From contig JAQWRY010000064.1 of assembly GCA_029243485.1 (NCBI GenBank), positions 62,001 through 126,000 of the forward strand: DNA of 64,000 nucleotides, read 5' to 3'. Under the pieces are notes generated by a model, which was given only the letters and a program-made list of their open reading frames with translations, was not told where the DNA came from and ran no database searches. Made by a program: the position numbers and the translations under genes. The first letter of the stretch is position 1, and the number at the start of each line of letters is the position of its first letter. The DNA comes from Candidatus Binatia bacterium (lineage in GTDB: Bacteria; Desulfobacterota; Binatia; UBA12015). Shown here one piece after another: positions 8,635 to 17,378 of this stretch.

Positions 8635-8937
8635 TCACGCTGCCCGTAGACCGAGATTCGTGCGCTGGCGAAGGTTCCTACGGACCTGGCTGACATCGAG
8701 ACCGGCTTCTTCCATGAGGTCTTGGGCGTTGAGAGCGCCCTCGGTGGCCTCGTTGCTGAGGAGCCACCGCCTCGCGTCCGATCCGTTCCGACCGCCCTGA
8801 CGGACGTCGTCGAAGGCTTGCAGGAGCACCGCGCGGCGGAGCCTCCTACTCGGCATCTCGGCGTCGTTCGAGAGCCCACGGAGCGGCTCGATGAAGTTCG
8901 GGGACTGGGTCGTTGTCGTGTTTATTGTCGTGTTCAT
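8635..8937 (-). CDS. Small hypothetical protein with Asn/Thr-rich start
   Basis: A 100-residue protein on the minus strand, opposite to its neighbours. Start at 8937 is chosen because CAGGAGA lies seven bases upstream; the upstream ATG at 9015 lacks this. The first ten codons are a near-repeat of ACA/AAC units (MNTTINTTTTQ). The second half, DARRWLLSNEATEG followed by LMEEAGLDVSQVRRNLRQR, resembles a pattern I recall from small deltaproteobacterial proteins (a W-x-x-S segment, then a predicted helix with LGLD-x-x-x-VRRxL). No named function. It diverges from the carboxylase gene across a 246-base spacer. Confidence 0.6.
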   Translation of the reverse strand: MNTTINTTTTQSPNFIEPLRGLSNDAEMPSRRLRRAVLLQAFDDVRQGGRNGSDARRWLLSNEATEGALNAQDLMEEAGLDVSQVRRNLRQRTNLGLRAA

Positions 8938-9071
8938 TGTCGTCTCCTGTTCTCTTGCGGAGAGGACAGTTGCAGGCAGTATGCCAGCGTAGGCCAGAGA
9001 TCCCTGAAATTCCAAAGGCCTGTTCTTACTGAGAATATTGCGGCTCGGCGGACATGGGCTACGAGGGTTGC

Positions 9072-9180
9072 CGCTAAGGAAAATTAGCGAGCCGCAAAGT
9101 GGGGTTAGCGCCCGGTGCTAACCAATCCATACCGCAGGGTTCACTGGGACTGTTAAAGCCTCGGGGAAACGAGGAGCTTT
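9072..9180 (+). promoter_or_regulatory. Structured 5' leader with SD-sequestering hairpin ahead of the acyl-CoA carboxylase
   Basis: Three stem-loops lie in series: CGCTAA-GGAAAA-TTAGCG (9072-9089), GGTTAGC-GCCCGGT-GCTAACC (9103-9123) and a bulged hairpin 9155-9180 whose arms are AAAGC+CTCG and CGAG+GCTTT around a GGGAAA loop. The SD GAGGAG (9171-9176) of the ATG at 9184 lies in the 3' arm of the third hairpin. A string GCCGCAAAG between the first two stems faintly recalls c-di-GMP-I riboswitches, but the other conserved pieces of that class are absent. I infer translational control of the carboxylase; the ligand or factor is unknown. Confidence 0.45.
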
Positions 9181-9183
9181 GGA

Positions 9184-12100
9184 ATGACTCTCGCAAGCCT
9201 ACTGGTCGCCAACAGAGGCGAGATCGCGATTCGCGTTTGCCGCGCCGCCGCGGACCTCGGGATCCGAACCGTCGCCGTTTATTCGCAGGACGACGACCGA
9301 TGCCTTCACCGGTTGCGCGCCGATGAGGCGCGTCCCCTCGCAGGGGTCGGCCCGGCTGCGTACCTCGATGCCGCGCAGGTCGTCGCGGTGGCGAAGGACG
9401 CGGGCTGCGACGCGGTCCATCCCGGGTACGGCTTCCTGGCGGAGAGCGGTGCGTTCGCTCGGCTCTGCGGCGAAGCGGGCCTGCGTTTCGTCGGGCCGAC
9501 GCCGGACACGCTCGATCTCTTCGGCGACAAGGCGCGCGCGCGGGCCCTCGCTGAGGAACTCGGTGTCCCCCTTCTCCCGGGCACGAGTGGTGCGACGAGT
9601 CTCGGCGACGCGCGCGCGTTCTTCGAGAACCACGGGGGCACGCCGGTTCTTCTCAAGGCGGTCTCGGGCGGTGGTGGGCGTGGGATGCGCATCGTCCGCG
9701 ATGCGAGCGAGCTCCCGGCCGCGTACGAGCGTTGCAGCTCGGAGGCGCAGGCCGCGTTCGGAAGCGGTGAGGTGTATGTCGAGCAGCTCCTGGCTCCCGC
9801 GCGCCACATCGAAGTGCAGGTCCTCGGGGACGCGACCGGGCAGGTGAGCGCACTGGGCGAGCGCGAGTGCACGCTTCAGCGCCGCCACCAAAAGATCGTC
9901 GAGATCGCGCCGAGCGTCGGCTTGCCCGATGCCGTGCGGGAGCGTCTCGTCGCCGCGGCGCTGACGCTCGCTGAGAAGGCGCACTTCGAGAGCCTCGGGA
10001 CGTTCGAGTTCCTCGTCGGCGCCGATGCGACGAACGATCCGCGGATCGCCTTCATCGAGGCCAACGCTCGTCTCCAGGTCGAGCACACAGTGACCGAGGA
10101 GGTGACAGGTATCGACCTCGTTCGTGCACAGCTCGAGATTGCCGGCGGGCGAACCCTGGTCGACCTCGGGCTCGAGGCGGCCCGCATCCCGGCGCCGCGA
10201 GGGTTCGCCATTCAGGCGCGGATCAACATGGAGACGATGACGGCCGACGGCGAAGCCCGTCCCGCGGGCGGAACGCTGCAGGCGTTCGAGATGCCGTCGG
10301 GACCGGGAATTCGCGTCGATACGTTCGGTTACGGCGGTTACGCGACGAGCCCCCGCTATGATTCGCTCTTGGCGAAGCTCGTTGTATCGCATCCGGACGG
10401 AGATTTTGCGGGAGCGGTCGCGCGCACCGAGCGCGCCCTCGGAGAACTGAAGGTCGACGGGGTTCTGACCAACGTCGGCTTTCTCCGGGCGCTTCTCCGC
10501 CACCCCGACGTCCTCGCGAACCGTGTCCACACGCGCTTCGTCGAAGAAAACGCCTCGGATCTGCTCGCAGCGATGCCGAGTGCGGCGGGATCCTCCTTCG
10601 AGGAGGCACCCAGCGGCGCGGCGCCGGCACTCGCCGGCGCGCAGGTGGACGCCTCGGATCCGCTCGCGGTGCTGCGCCACGGGAAGGGCGGCGAGGGGGC
10701 GCCAGTGGGCGGCGCGCCGATCCCGGCGGCCGGTCCGGCAGAGGTCGCGGCCCCCGAGGGGACCCAGGCCGTGCGGGCTCCGCTCCAGGGGACGATCCTC
10801 GCCATCGAGGTCGCCGAGGGCGACGCAGTCTACGAAGGTCAGGCGCTTCTCGTGATGGAGGCGATGAAGATGGAGCACGTCGTCACCGCTCCGGTCGCCG
10901 GCCTCGTGCGAAGGCTCGGTGTCTCCGTAGGGGATGCGGTGTTCGAGGGGCACGCGCTTCTGTTCGTCGAGGAGGCGTCGGTGGATGTGCGAGCAGACGA
11001 GCAGGTCGACGAGGTCGATCTCGATCGCATCCGCCCCGATCTCGCCGAAGTGCACGAGCGGCACGCCGTCGGATATGACGATCGGCGGCCCGCATCGGTC
11101 GAGCGTCGGAGGAAGACGCGCCAACGAACGGCTCGCGAGAACGTCGATGATCTCTGCGACGAGGGCAGCTTCGTCGAGTACGGTCCGCTCGTGATCGCGG
11201 CGCAGCGCCGCCGTCGCTCCGTGGAAGATCTGATCGAGAAGACGCCCGCGGACGGCCTGGTCGCCGGCATCGGAACCGTGAACGGCGACGTGTTCGAGCC
11301 GGAAGCCGCTCGCTGCATGGTTCTCTCGTACGACTACACCGTCCTCGCGGGGACGCAGGGGCTACAGAATCACCGCAAGAAGGATCGCATGTTCGAGATC
11401 GCAGAGAAGTCCCACTTGCCGGTGGTCTTCTTGACCGAGGGCGGCGGTGGACGCCCGGGCGACACGGACGGTGCCGGGGTCGCAGGGCTCGACTGTCTGG
11501 CGTTTGCCTACTTCGCAGGTCTCTCCGGCCTCGTGCCCCTGGTCGGCATCAATTCCGGACGCTGCTTTGCGGGCAACGCCGCCCTTCTCGGCTGCTGTGA
11601 CGTCGTCATCGCCACGAAGAACTCGAACATCGGCATGGGAGGACCCGCGATGATCGAGGGCGGCGGACTCGGCGTGTTCCGTCCCGAAGAGGTCGGGCCG
11701 ATGGACGTCCAGGTGCCGGGCGGGGTGGTCGACATCGCGGTCGCGGACGAGGCCGAAGCGGTCGTCGTCGCCAAGAAGTACCTCTCGTACTTCCAGGGCC
11801 GGACGTCCGATTGGGAGTGTGCCGATCAGCGGCGACTTCGCGGGATCATTCCGGAGAACCGGCGTCGGATCTACGACGTTCGTGAAGTGATCGAGACGCT
11901 CGCCGACACCGCCTCCGTCCTCGAGCTGCGACGCTCGTTCGGTCTCGGGATGGTGACGGCGCTCGCGCGAATCGAGGGTCGCCCGGTCGGCATCGTCGCG
12001 AACAATCCGACGCACCTCGCCGGCGCAATCGACAGCGATGGTGCGGACAAGGCGGCTCGCTTCATGCAGCTCTGCGACGCCTTCGACATTCCGCTGCTCT

Positions 12101-12582
12101 TCCTGTGCGATACCCCGGGAATCATGGTCGGGCCGGAGGTCGAGAAGACCGCGCTCGTCCGACACGCCGCGCGGATGTTCGTCACCGGCGCCGGGGTGAG
12201 CGTCCCGCTGTTCACCATCGTCTTGCGCAAGGGCTACGGGCTGGGTGCGCAGGCGATGGCCGGGGGCAGCTTCAAGGCCGGACTCTTCACGGTTGCCTGG
12301 CCAACGGCCGAGTTCGGCGGCATGGGACTCGAGGGTGCCGTAAAGCTCGGTTTCCGGAAGGAACTCGAGGCGATCGAAGACCCCGAGGAGCGGCGGAAGA
12401 CCTTCGAGGTGATGGTCGACCGCATGTACGAGCACGGCAAGGCCGTGAACATGGCCTCGCACTTCGAGATCGACGAGGTGATCGATCCGATCGACTCTCG
12501 TCGGTGGGTGACGACCGCTCTGCAGTCGTCACCGCCTCCCGCACCGCGTACGGGCAAGAAGCGCTTCGTCGACACCTGGTAG
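9184..12582 (+). CDS. Single-chain long-chain acyl-CoA carboxylase (biotin carboxylase + BCCP + carboxyltransferase)
   Basis: A 1132-residue fusion carrying every catalytic step of biotin-dependent acyl-CoA carboxylation. Residues 1-450 are biotin carboxylase (LVANRGEIAIRVCRAA, the ATP-grasp KAVSGGGGRGMRIV, and FIEANARLQVEHTVTEEVTG). Residues about 530-600 are the biotinyl domain with biotinylated Lys562 in MEAMKMEHV. Residues about 615-1132 are the carboxyltransferase (DEGSFVEYGPLVIAAQRRRR near the start, GAQAMAGGSFKAGLFTVAWP near the end). Separate subunits are the rule in bacteria; single-chain long-chain acyl-CoA carboxylases are known, for example from Mycobacterium avium. Product would be 2-carboxyacyl-CoA. 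SD GAGGAG seven bases upstream is sequestered in a hairpin. Confidence 0.95.
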   Translation: MTLASLLVANRGEIAIRVCRAAADLGIRTVAVYSQDDDRCLHRLRADEARPLAGVGPAAYLDAAQVVAVAKDAGCDAVHPGYGFLAESGAFARLCGEAGLRFVGPTPDTLDLFGDKARARALAEELGVPLLPGTSGATSLGDARAFFENHGGTPVLLKAVSGGGGRGMRIVRDASELPAAYERCSSEAQAAFGSGEVYVEQLLAPARHIEVQVLGDATGQVSALGERECTLQRRHQKIVEIAPSVGLPDAVRERLVAAALTLAEKAHFESLGTFEFLVGADATNDPRIAFIEANARLQVEHTVTEEVTGIDLVRAQLEIAGGRTLVDLGLEAARIPAPRGFAIQARINMETMTADGEARPAGGTLQAFEMPSGPGIRVDTFGYGGYATSPRYDSLLAKLVVSHPDGDFAGAVARTERALGELKVDGVLTNVGFLRALLRHPDVLANRVHTRFVEENASDLLAAMPSAAGSSFEEAPSGAAPALAGAQVDASDPLAVLRHGKGGEGAPVGGAPIPAAGPAEVAAPEGTQAVRAPLQGTILAIEVAEGDAVYEGQALLVMEAMKMEHVVTAPVAGLVRRLGVSVGDAVFEGHALLFVEEASVDVRADEQVDEVDLDRIRPDLAEVHERHAVGYDDRRPASVERRRKTRQRTARENVDDLCDEGSFVEYGPLVIAAQRRRRSVEDLIEKTPADGLVAGIGTVNGDVFEPEAARCMVLSYDYTVLAGTQGLQNHRKKDRMFEIAEKSHLPVVFLTEGGGGRPGDTDGAGVAGLDCLAFAYFAGLSGLVPLVGINSGRCFAGNAALLGCCDVVIATKNSNIGMGGPAMIEGGGLGVFRPEEVGPMDVQVPGGVVDIAVADEAEAVVVAKKYLSYFQGRTSDWECADQRRLRGIIPENRRRIYDVREVIETLADTASVLELRRSFGLGMVTALARIEGRPVGIVANNPTHLAGAIDSDGADKAARFMQLCDAFDIPLLFLCDTPGIMVGPEVEKTALVRHAARMFVTGAGVSVPLFTIVLRKGYGLGAQAMAGGSFKAGLFTVAWPTAEFGGMGLEGAVKLGFRKELEAIEDPEERRKTFEVMVDRMYEHGKAVNMASHFEIDEVIDPIDSRRWVTTALQSSPPPAPRTGKKRFVDTW

Positions 12583-12585
12583 TGC

Positions 12586-12613
12586 GCGGCGGGGACCCGA
12601 AGGCCCCCGCCGC
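12586..12613. terminator. Bidirectional hairpin between convergent genes
   Basis: GCGGCGGGG (12586-12594) pairs perfectly with CCCCGCCGC (12605-12613) around a ten-base loop. It sits in the 39-base gap between the carboxylase stop (12582) and the stop of the convergent Cys-rich gene (12622). No T-tract follows on either side, so it may act as an RNA-stabilising or Rho-assisted end rather than a classic intrinsic terminator. Confidence 0.6.
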
Positions 12614-12621
12614 GGCTCACA

Positions 12622-15600
12622 TTACGGTGCCGGGCTGAGGTCGGCGAAGAGCGACAGGAACTCGTCGTTCTTCGAGACTTCGACTCCGGAGAGATTCAGC
12701 CCGAGGAACTCGGGCAGCGGGAAGCTCGCCAGCGACGAGGCCAGGTCGGGAAGGAGGACACTCACGAGCGGCGGAAGAACCGTCGTCTCGAGCGCGACCT
12801 CGTCCACCCCAAGCGGGTTGTGGATGATGGCGACCGTGATGTCGCCCGCCAGAGGCGCCGACAGGACGATGCCGAGACCACCCGGCGCAAACTCGAGATC
12901 CATTCCGATGTTCGTGTCGAACGCACCCGAGAGCACGATTTCTTCACTGCCATCGTTCTGGACAATGTTCGCAAGGACCTGAGCGACCTTGAGCTCAGTG
13001 AGCTCTCCCGAAGGACCGTTGCCCGCGACGACTGGCGCGATCGTCGGCACGATGTCGATCCGGAACGGGGTGGTCGGCGGGAAGATTCCGAATTCCGGAA
13101 TCAGGAGCGCCAGTGTGCTCGCGGTGAGGGGGATCGCGCCGCCACCGAGGTCGAGTTCCGTGATGCTGCTGACCAGCAGGCCACACTCGATCTGGGCCTT
13201 GAGCAGCTGGTTGAAGCCCTCGGACGAGATGCACAGCCCCAACTCATACGGCAGGCCGCCGACTGGGGTGTTCAGCCCAAAGGTCGGGAACAGCTGGTTG
13301 ACCGCGAGAGACTCGGTCAGGTCCGGCGCTCCGGCGGGGGGAATGCACTGGCCCGGGCCGGATCCGACTTCAGTCGTGAAGGAGGAGTTGGTGCCGATCG
13401 TGATGCCGTTGGTGTCCTCGAGCACGTCGAAGAGCGGCGTGTCGAGGATGACGCCCAGACCGGAACCGATCGGCCCGGAAATCGAGATGTCGGCAAGAGC
13501 CGCCTCGATGGCATCACCGATCGGACCATCCGCCGGGCCCGCACCATCGGGATCCGACAGGAAGTCCTTCATCGCGTCGATCGTCAGAGCTTCCACATCG
13601 GGTAGGAAGGCCTGAATGATGTCGCCGATGATCGGAGCGTCACAGATGCCGCCGAAGCTCGTGCTGAACCCGCCGAAACTGACGCCCAGAGTGCCGACCT
13701 GGTTGACGTCGATGGTGCTGGCGTCGCCCGGGTCGGGCTGGAGGGCGTAGTCTCCGTCGAATGTCGCGCTGTTCGCGCTGATGTTGATGTCACAGCTCGG
13801 CACGAGGCCGGAGCCGTTCAGGTAAACGTTCACGTCGATGTCGGTGACCGTGATGATGCCCTCGACGAAGTTCGTCATCGAGTCCATCGCGATGCCGAAC
13901 CCGCTGATCGAAGGCGCCGGGTTTACGACGCTCACACTCCCGCTGCCGACACATCCAAGGAAGGAGTCCAAGAAGCAGGTGTCGCTGATCAGCGTCGTGC
14001 CGACCGGAATCAGTGTCGCGAGATCGAGGCCGCTGCCGGCCAACTGGGCCACTAGGGGCTCGGCCTCGTCGAGGCCGCTATCGTTGAGCCGTAGGGCAAC
14101 GCTCTCCGCGGAGAGCGCACCGTCGGCGACCGAAGGTCCGAAGATCGCCACGACTCGGTCGTGCGCGTTGCCGCCGAAGGTCGTGTCGGTGACGGTCGCG
14201 CGGATCGGCGTGAAGATTCCCGGCTGGTCGAGAGTGACCGTGGTCGAGAACGTGCCGCCGCCGCCCACCGGCACCGAAACGCCGTTGATGGTCAATGCGG
14301 CCTGAGCAGGATTGAGGAAGTTCACGACACCGGCCACGTTCGTCGTCGCCGACGTCGTGAAGGAACCGTGCGTCGGCGTGTTGATGACCACCGTGAAGAT
14401 GTTGCAGGTGCTCGGCTCGCCGGAGCAGGCCCAGCCCGATTCAACGCCGCAGGTGGCGTTGCAGCCGTCGCCCGGCGCGGAGCCGAAATCATCACAGGTC
14501 TCCGGAGAGATCACGAGTCCGTCGCCGCAGACCGGTGCGCACGTGCTCGGCTGACCGCCGCACGCATAGCCCGTCTCGGTCTGACACGAGGCGTCACAGC
14601 CGTCGCCCGGCGTGGTGCCGGCGTCGTCACAGGTCTCGCCAGAGACGACCAGGCCGTCGCCGCAGATCGGCGAGCAGGAGGTCGGCTGGCCGGAGCAGTT
14701 GAAGCCGACTTCGAGTTGGCAGCTGCCGTTGCAGCCGTCGCCCGGAGTCGTGCCGCCGTCGTCGCAGGCTTCTGCTCCGACGATCAAGCCGTCGCCGCAG
14801 ACTTCGCCGCAGACGCTGGGCTGGCCGGCGCAGGCGTAACCGCTTTCGATTGCGCAGACACCGTCACAGCCGTCTCCCGGCGTGGTGCCGCCATCGTCGC
14901 AGATCTCGCCGCTGACGATCAGGCCGTCGCCGCAGATGTTCGTACAAACGGTGGGCTGACCGGAGCAGTTGAAGCCCGATTCGAGTTGACAGCTGCCATC
15001 GCAGCCGTCGCCCGGCGCTGTGCCGCCATCGTCACAGCTCTCGCCGCTGACGATCTGGCCGTCACCGCAGACGTTGGTACAAACGGTGGGCTGGCCGGAG
15101 CAGTTGAAGCCGGACTCGAGCTGACAGCTCGCGTCGCAGCCGTCGCCGGCCGCCGTGCCGCCGTCGTCGCAGGTCTCGGTTCCGACGATCAGGCCGTCAC
15201 CGCAGACTTCCGCACAGGTGCTGGGCTGGCCGGAGCAGTTGAAGCCGGATTCGATCTGACAGGTGGCGCTACAACCGTCGCCGGCGTCCGTGCCGCTGTC
15301 GTCGCAGGTCTCGCCGCCGACGATCAGGCCGTCGCCGCAGATTTCGTCACACGTGCTGGGCTCGCCGGTACAGTCGTAGCCGGTCTCGCTCTGACAAGTC
15401 GAGTCGCAGCCGTCGCCCGAGAGCCGGTTTCCGTCGTCGCAGGTCTCGGCCTCGAGAATGGTGCTGTCTCCGCAGATGTTCGGCGTCGCGCAGCTGAAGT
15501 TGGCCGTCTCGTCGTCGTAGAGATCACAATCGGTGATGAGGCCGTCGACTTCGACCGCGAAGTTACAGAGTCGGCATCGGGCCGCCTCGTCGATGCACTC

Positions 15601-16323
15601 GACGAGTTCGCCGGCGTCCGTCGTGCCGCAGCCCGGGAACGCGGTGTCGAGAGCGACCCCCTTGCTCACACATCGTCCGCTCACGTGGCCGGTCGGCTTG
15701 TTGATGCAGTTTGCAGCAATCTTTCCGTTGGGTTCAGTTTGACCTGGCGCCTGAAGGCAGAGCAGTTCCATGTCGGCTTCGTTGTCGATCTGCCCGAACT
15801 TGATTCCGTCACGCACGCAATTGCGGAACTCTTTCAGTCGGGTGTCTTCGCACTTGTGCAGGTCCTTCAGCATCGTGCTCTGGCACTTTGCTTCGGGATC
15901 GGACGTCGCCATGATGGGCTCGACCGGTGCGGCTCCGAACACGTCAGACAACAGGTCGAACGACGTGGTGATCGCCGTTGCCGTCTGGCTCGTCGTACTG
16001 GACGGGCCGAAGGACGGCGGGGCGCCGTCACAGACCTTGTCGGCCTTGGCCTCGACCTTGTCGACGTTTAGCGAGACCTTGGGCGGCAAGCCTTCGACCA
16101 TGCAGTCGTCGAGAGTCGTGGAGAGGAGCCCCTTCGAAAAGAAGCGGACACAGCTTTGGATCGCCTTGTTCTGCACAAGAGCGATCTTGCGACCGCCCTT
16201 GTTGATCTCGTCGATGCATTTGCGCTCGTCTGTGGAGACCAGCGCGAGGGCCGGGCTTGTGGTGAGCATGAGGAGCGAGGTGACGAGAATCCAGAGCCGA
16301 GCGGGAAAGCGGGAGATGCCCAC
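12622..16323 (-). CDS. Large secreted Cys-rich protein with eight DUF4215-type repeats
   Basis: A 1233-residue exported protein. The signal peptide is residues 1-27 (hydrophobic run LWILVTSLLMLTTSPALA). Residues about 30-275 form a Cys-containing N-terminal region. Residues about 280-640 hold eight tandem repeats of about 45 residues with the pattern C-G-D-G-x-I-V-x-x-E-x-C-D-D-G followed by GDGC-x-x-x-C, the DUF4215 / myxobacterial Cys-rich type. The rest is beta-rich, beginning with an Ig-like segment (VVINTPTHGSFTTSATT), and is poor in Cys; it has no visible C-terminal anchor. Start is GTG at 16323 behind AAAGGGG. Function unknown; surface or extracellular matrix role is inferred from architecture. 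Confidence 0.85.
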   Translation of the reverse strand: MGISRFPARLWILVTSLLMLTTSPALALVSTDERKCIDEINKGGRKIALVQNKAIQSCVRFFSKGLLSTTLDDCMVEGLPPKVSLNVDKVEAKADKVCDGAPPSFGPSSTTSQTATAITTSFDLLSDVFGAAPVEPIMATSDPEAKCQSTMLKDLHKCEDTRLKEFRNCVRDGIKFGQIDNEADMELLCLQAPGQTEPNGKIAANCINKPTGHVSGRCVSKGVALDTAFPGCGTTDAGELVECIDEAARCRLCNFAVEVDGLITDCDLYDDETANFSCATPNICGDSTILEAETCDDGNRLSGDGCDSTCQSETGYDCTGEPSTCDEICGDGLIVGGETCDDSGTDAGDGCSATCQIESGFNCSGQPSTCAEVCGDGLIVGTETCDDGGTAAGDGCDASCQLESGFNCSGQPTVCTNVCGDGQIVSGESCDDGGTAPGDGCDGSCQLESGFNCSGQPTVCTNICGDGLIVSGEICDDGGTTPGDGCDGVCAIESGYACAGQPSVCGEVCGDGLIVGAEACDDGGTTPGDGCNGSCQLEVGFNCSGQPTSCSPICGDGLVVSGETCDDAGTTPGDGCDASCQTETGYACGGQPSTCAPVCGDGLVISPETCDDFGSAPGDGCNATCGVESGWACSGEPSTCNIFTVVINTPTHGSFTTSATTNVAGVVNFLNPAQAALTINGVSVPVGGGGTFSTTVTLDQPGIFTPIRATVTDTTFGGNAHDRVVAIFGPSVADGALSAESVALRLNDSGLDEAEPLVAQLAGSGLDLATLIPVGTTLISDTCFLDSFLGCVGSGSVSVVNPAPSISGFGIAMDSMTNFVEGIITVTDIDVNVYLNGSGLVPSCDINISANSATFDGDYALQPDPGDASTIDVNQVGTLGVSFGGFSTSFGGICDAPIIGDIIQAFLPDVEALTIDAMKDFLSDPDGAGPADGPIGDAIEAALADISISGPIGSGLGVILDTPLFDVLEDTNGITIGTNSSFTTEVGSGPGQCIPPAGAPDLTESLAVNQLFPTFGLNTPVGGLPYELGLCISSEGFNQLLKAQIECGLLVSSITELDLGGGAIPLTASTLALLIPEFGIFPPTTPFRIDIVPTIAPVVAGNGPSGELTELKVAQVLANIVQNDGSEEIVLSGAFDTNIGMDLEFAPGGLGIVLSAPLAGDITVAIIHNPLGVDEVALETTVLPPLVSVLLPDLASSLASFPLPEFLGLNLSGVEVSKNDEFLSLFADLSPAP
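14405..15484 (-). repeat. Eight tandem ~135-bp coding repeats (DUF4215 type)
   Basis: Each unit encodes CGDG, a CDD core and a GDGC segment closed by a CSGQPSTC-like end. The DNA is also similar between units: variants of ATCAGGCCGTCGCCGCAG recur about every 135 bases on the plus strand (for example near 14770, 14915, 15190 and 15325), so the array grew by duplication. Six or more cysteines per unit imply a disulfide-stabilised rod. Units 3-5 are the most alike, suggesting recent local duplication or conversion. Confidence 0.85.
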
Positions 16324-16505
16324 GGAGGTGCCCCTTTCAGGTCGAGGGAGCTACTTGCTCCGCATAAATAATAATGAGCGTGAACGCTTGCTCTTCTATC
16401 AGTGAGGCCGCGGTAAAGTCTACTGATATTTCAGGGTTTTACGATTGGGCAGGCGCTGTAAGCCCCCGTCTTAAACGGCGTTTCTCGGACGTCACTCCAG
16501 GTGAG

Positions 16506-17297
16506 TTAGAACAAGTGTCCCGGGACCACCGGAAGACTGCTCGAGAGTCCGCCGTCGGCTGCGATCGCCTGGCCGTTCACGTAGCTGGCTTCGTCGCTCG
16601 CGAGGAACACCGCGAGATTCGCGATCTCGACCGGTTGTCCGTAGCGCTGCATCGGGTTCAGCTGCCCGATCTTGTGTTCTTTGCCGGCCGCTCGCGCGAA
16701 CTCGAAGATCGGAGCGGTCATGCCCGTTTCGATCAGGCCGGGGCAGATCGCGTTCACCCGGATGCCTGTGCCCTTCAGCTGGTTCGCGGCGGTGGCGACG
16801 AGGTTCACCACGGCGGCCTTGCTCGCCGAGTACGGCGTCGGCCCGGCGCCGGAGCGCAGGCCGGCCACGGACGCGGTGCACAGAATCGAGCCGCTCCCGG
16901 CTTCACGCATCACCTTCGAAGCGTACTTGATCGCGAGGAACGGACCGATTAGATTCACCCGCAGGACGTTGTCCCAGTCGCTTGCCGTCAGTTCGAAGAA
17001 GGGGGCGGGCGGCCCCGGGACGCCGGCATTCGCGTATACGACTTCGAGCCCGCCGTGGTCCTTCACGCATCGATCGACGAGTGCTTCGACGGCGGCCTCG
17101 TCGCCGACGTCGGTCGTCGCCGCCGCCGCGGTGCCGCCGGCGGATTGGATCTCGCTCACCGTTTGGCCGATCGCTTCTTCGGCGAGGTCGACCGCCAACA
17201 CGGAGGCTCCCTCTTCCGCAAAGCGCTTCGCGGTTGCTCGACCGATGCCGCTGCCGGCACCCGTGACGATGGCGCGCTTCCCTTCTAGACGACCCAT
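16506..17297 (-). CDS. Short-chain dehydrogenase/reductase (SDR, classical)
   Basis: A 263-residue NAD(P)-dependent oxidoreductase. Cofactor motif TGAGSGIG at residues 12-19, NAG in YANAGVPG near 92, and the catalytic set Ser (CTASVAG), Tyr and Lys in YSASK near 157-161. An Asp at the end of beta2 (LAVDLAEE) favours NAD(H). Start ATG at 17297 is set by GGGAGGAGAAG upstream; the longer frame to 17342 adds residues with no SDR homology. Substrate probably an alcohol or 3-hydroxyacyl-CoA. It lies downstream of the wax ester synthase gene on the same strand. Confidence 0.93.
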   Translation of the reverse strand: MGRLEGKRAIVTGAGSGIGRATAKRFAEEGASVLAVDLAEEAIGQTVSEIQSAGGTAAAATTDVGDEAAVEALVDRCVKDHGGLEVVYANAGVPGPPAPFFELTASDWDNVLRVNLIGPFLAIKYASKVMREAGSGSILCTASVAGLRSGAGPTPYSASKAAVVNLVATAANQLKGTGIRVNAICPGLIETGMTAPIFEFARAAGKEHKIGQLNPMQRYGQPVEIANLAVFLASDEASYVNGQAIAADGGLSSSLPVVPGHLF

Positions 17298-17378
17298 GCT
17301 CGCTTCTCCTCCCGGTGATGGTCCCCGAGTTGGGACCTCCACATCGGATATCCCAGAGAAGCCCGCCGCGCACCCGAG

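Noticed and set aside
9072..9123. c-di-GMP-I (GEMM) riboswitch
   Set aside because: GCCGCAAAG and a GGAAA loop are suggestive, but the CAAACC and GGGTTACC parts of the class are missing, so I only call a structured leader.
9199..11124. 641-codon minus-strand frame
   Set aside because: Antisense to the biotin carboxylase and BCCP regions of the acyl-CoA carboxylase, which are unambiguous.
14161..16071. 636-codon plus-strand frame with GLA-rich repeats
   Set aside because: Antisense shadow of the DUF4215 repeat array; the repetition is inherited from the real gene.
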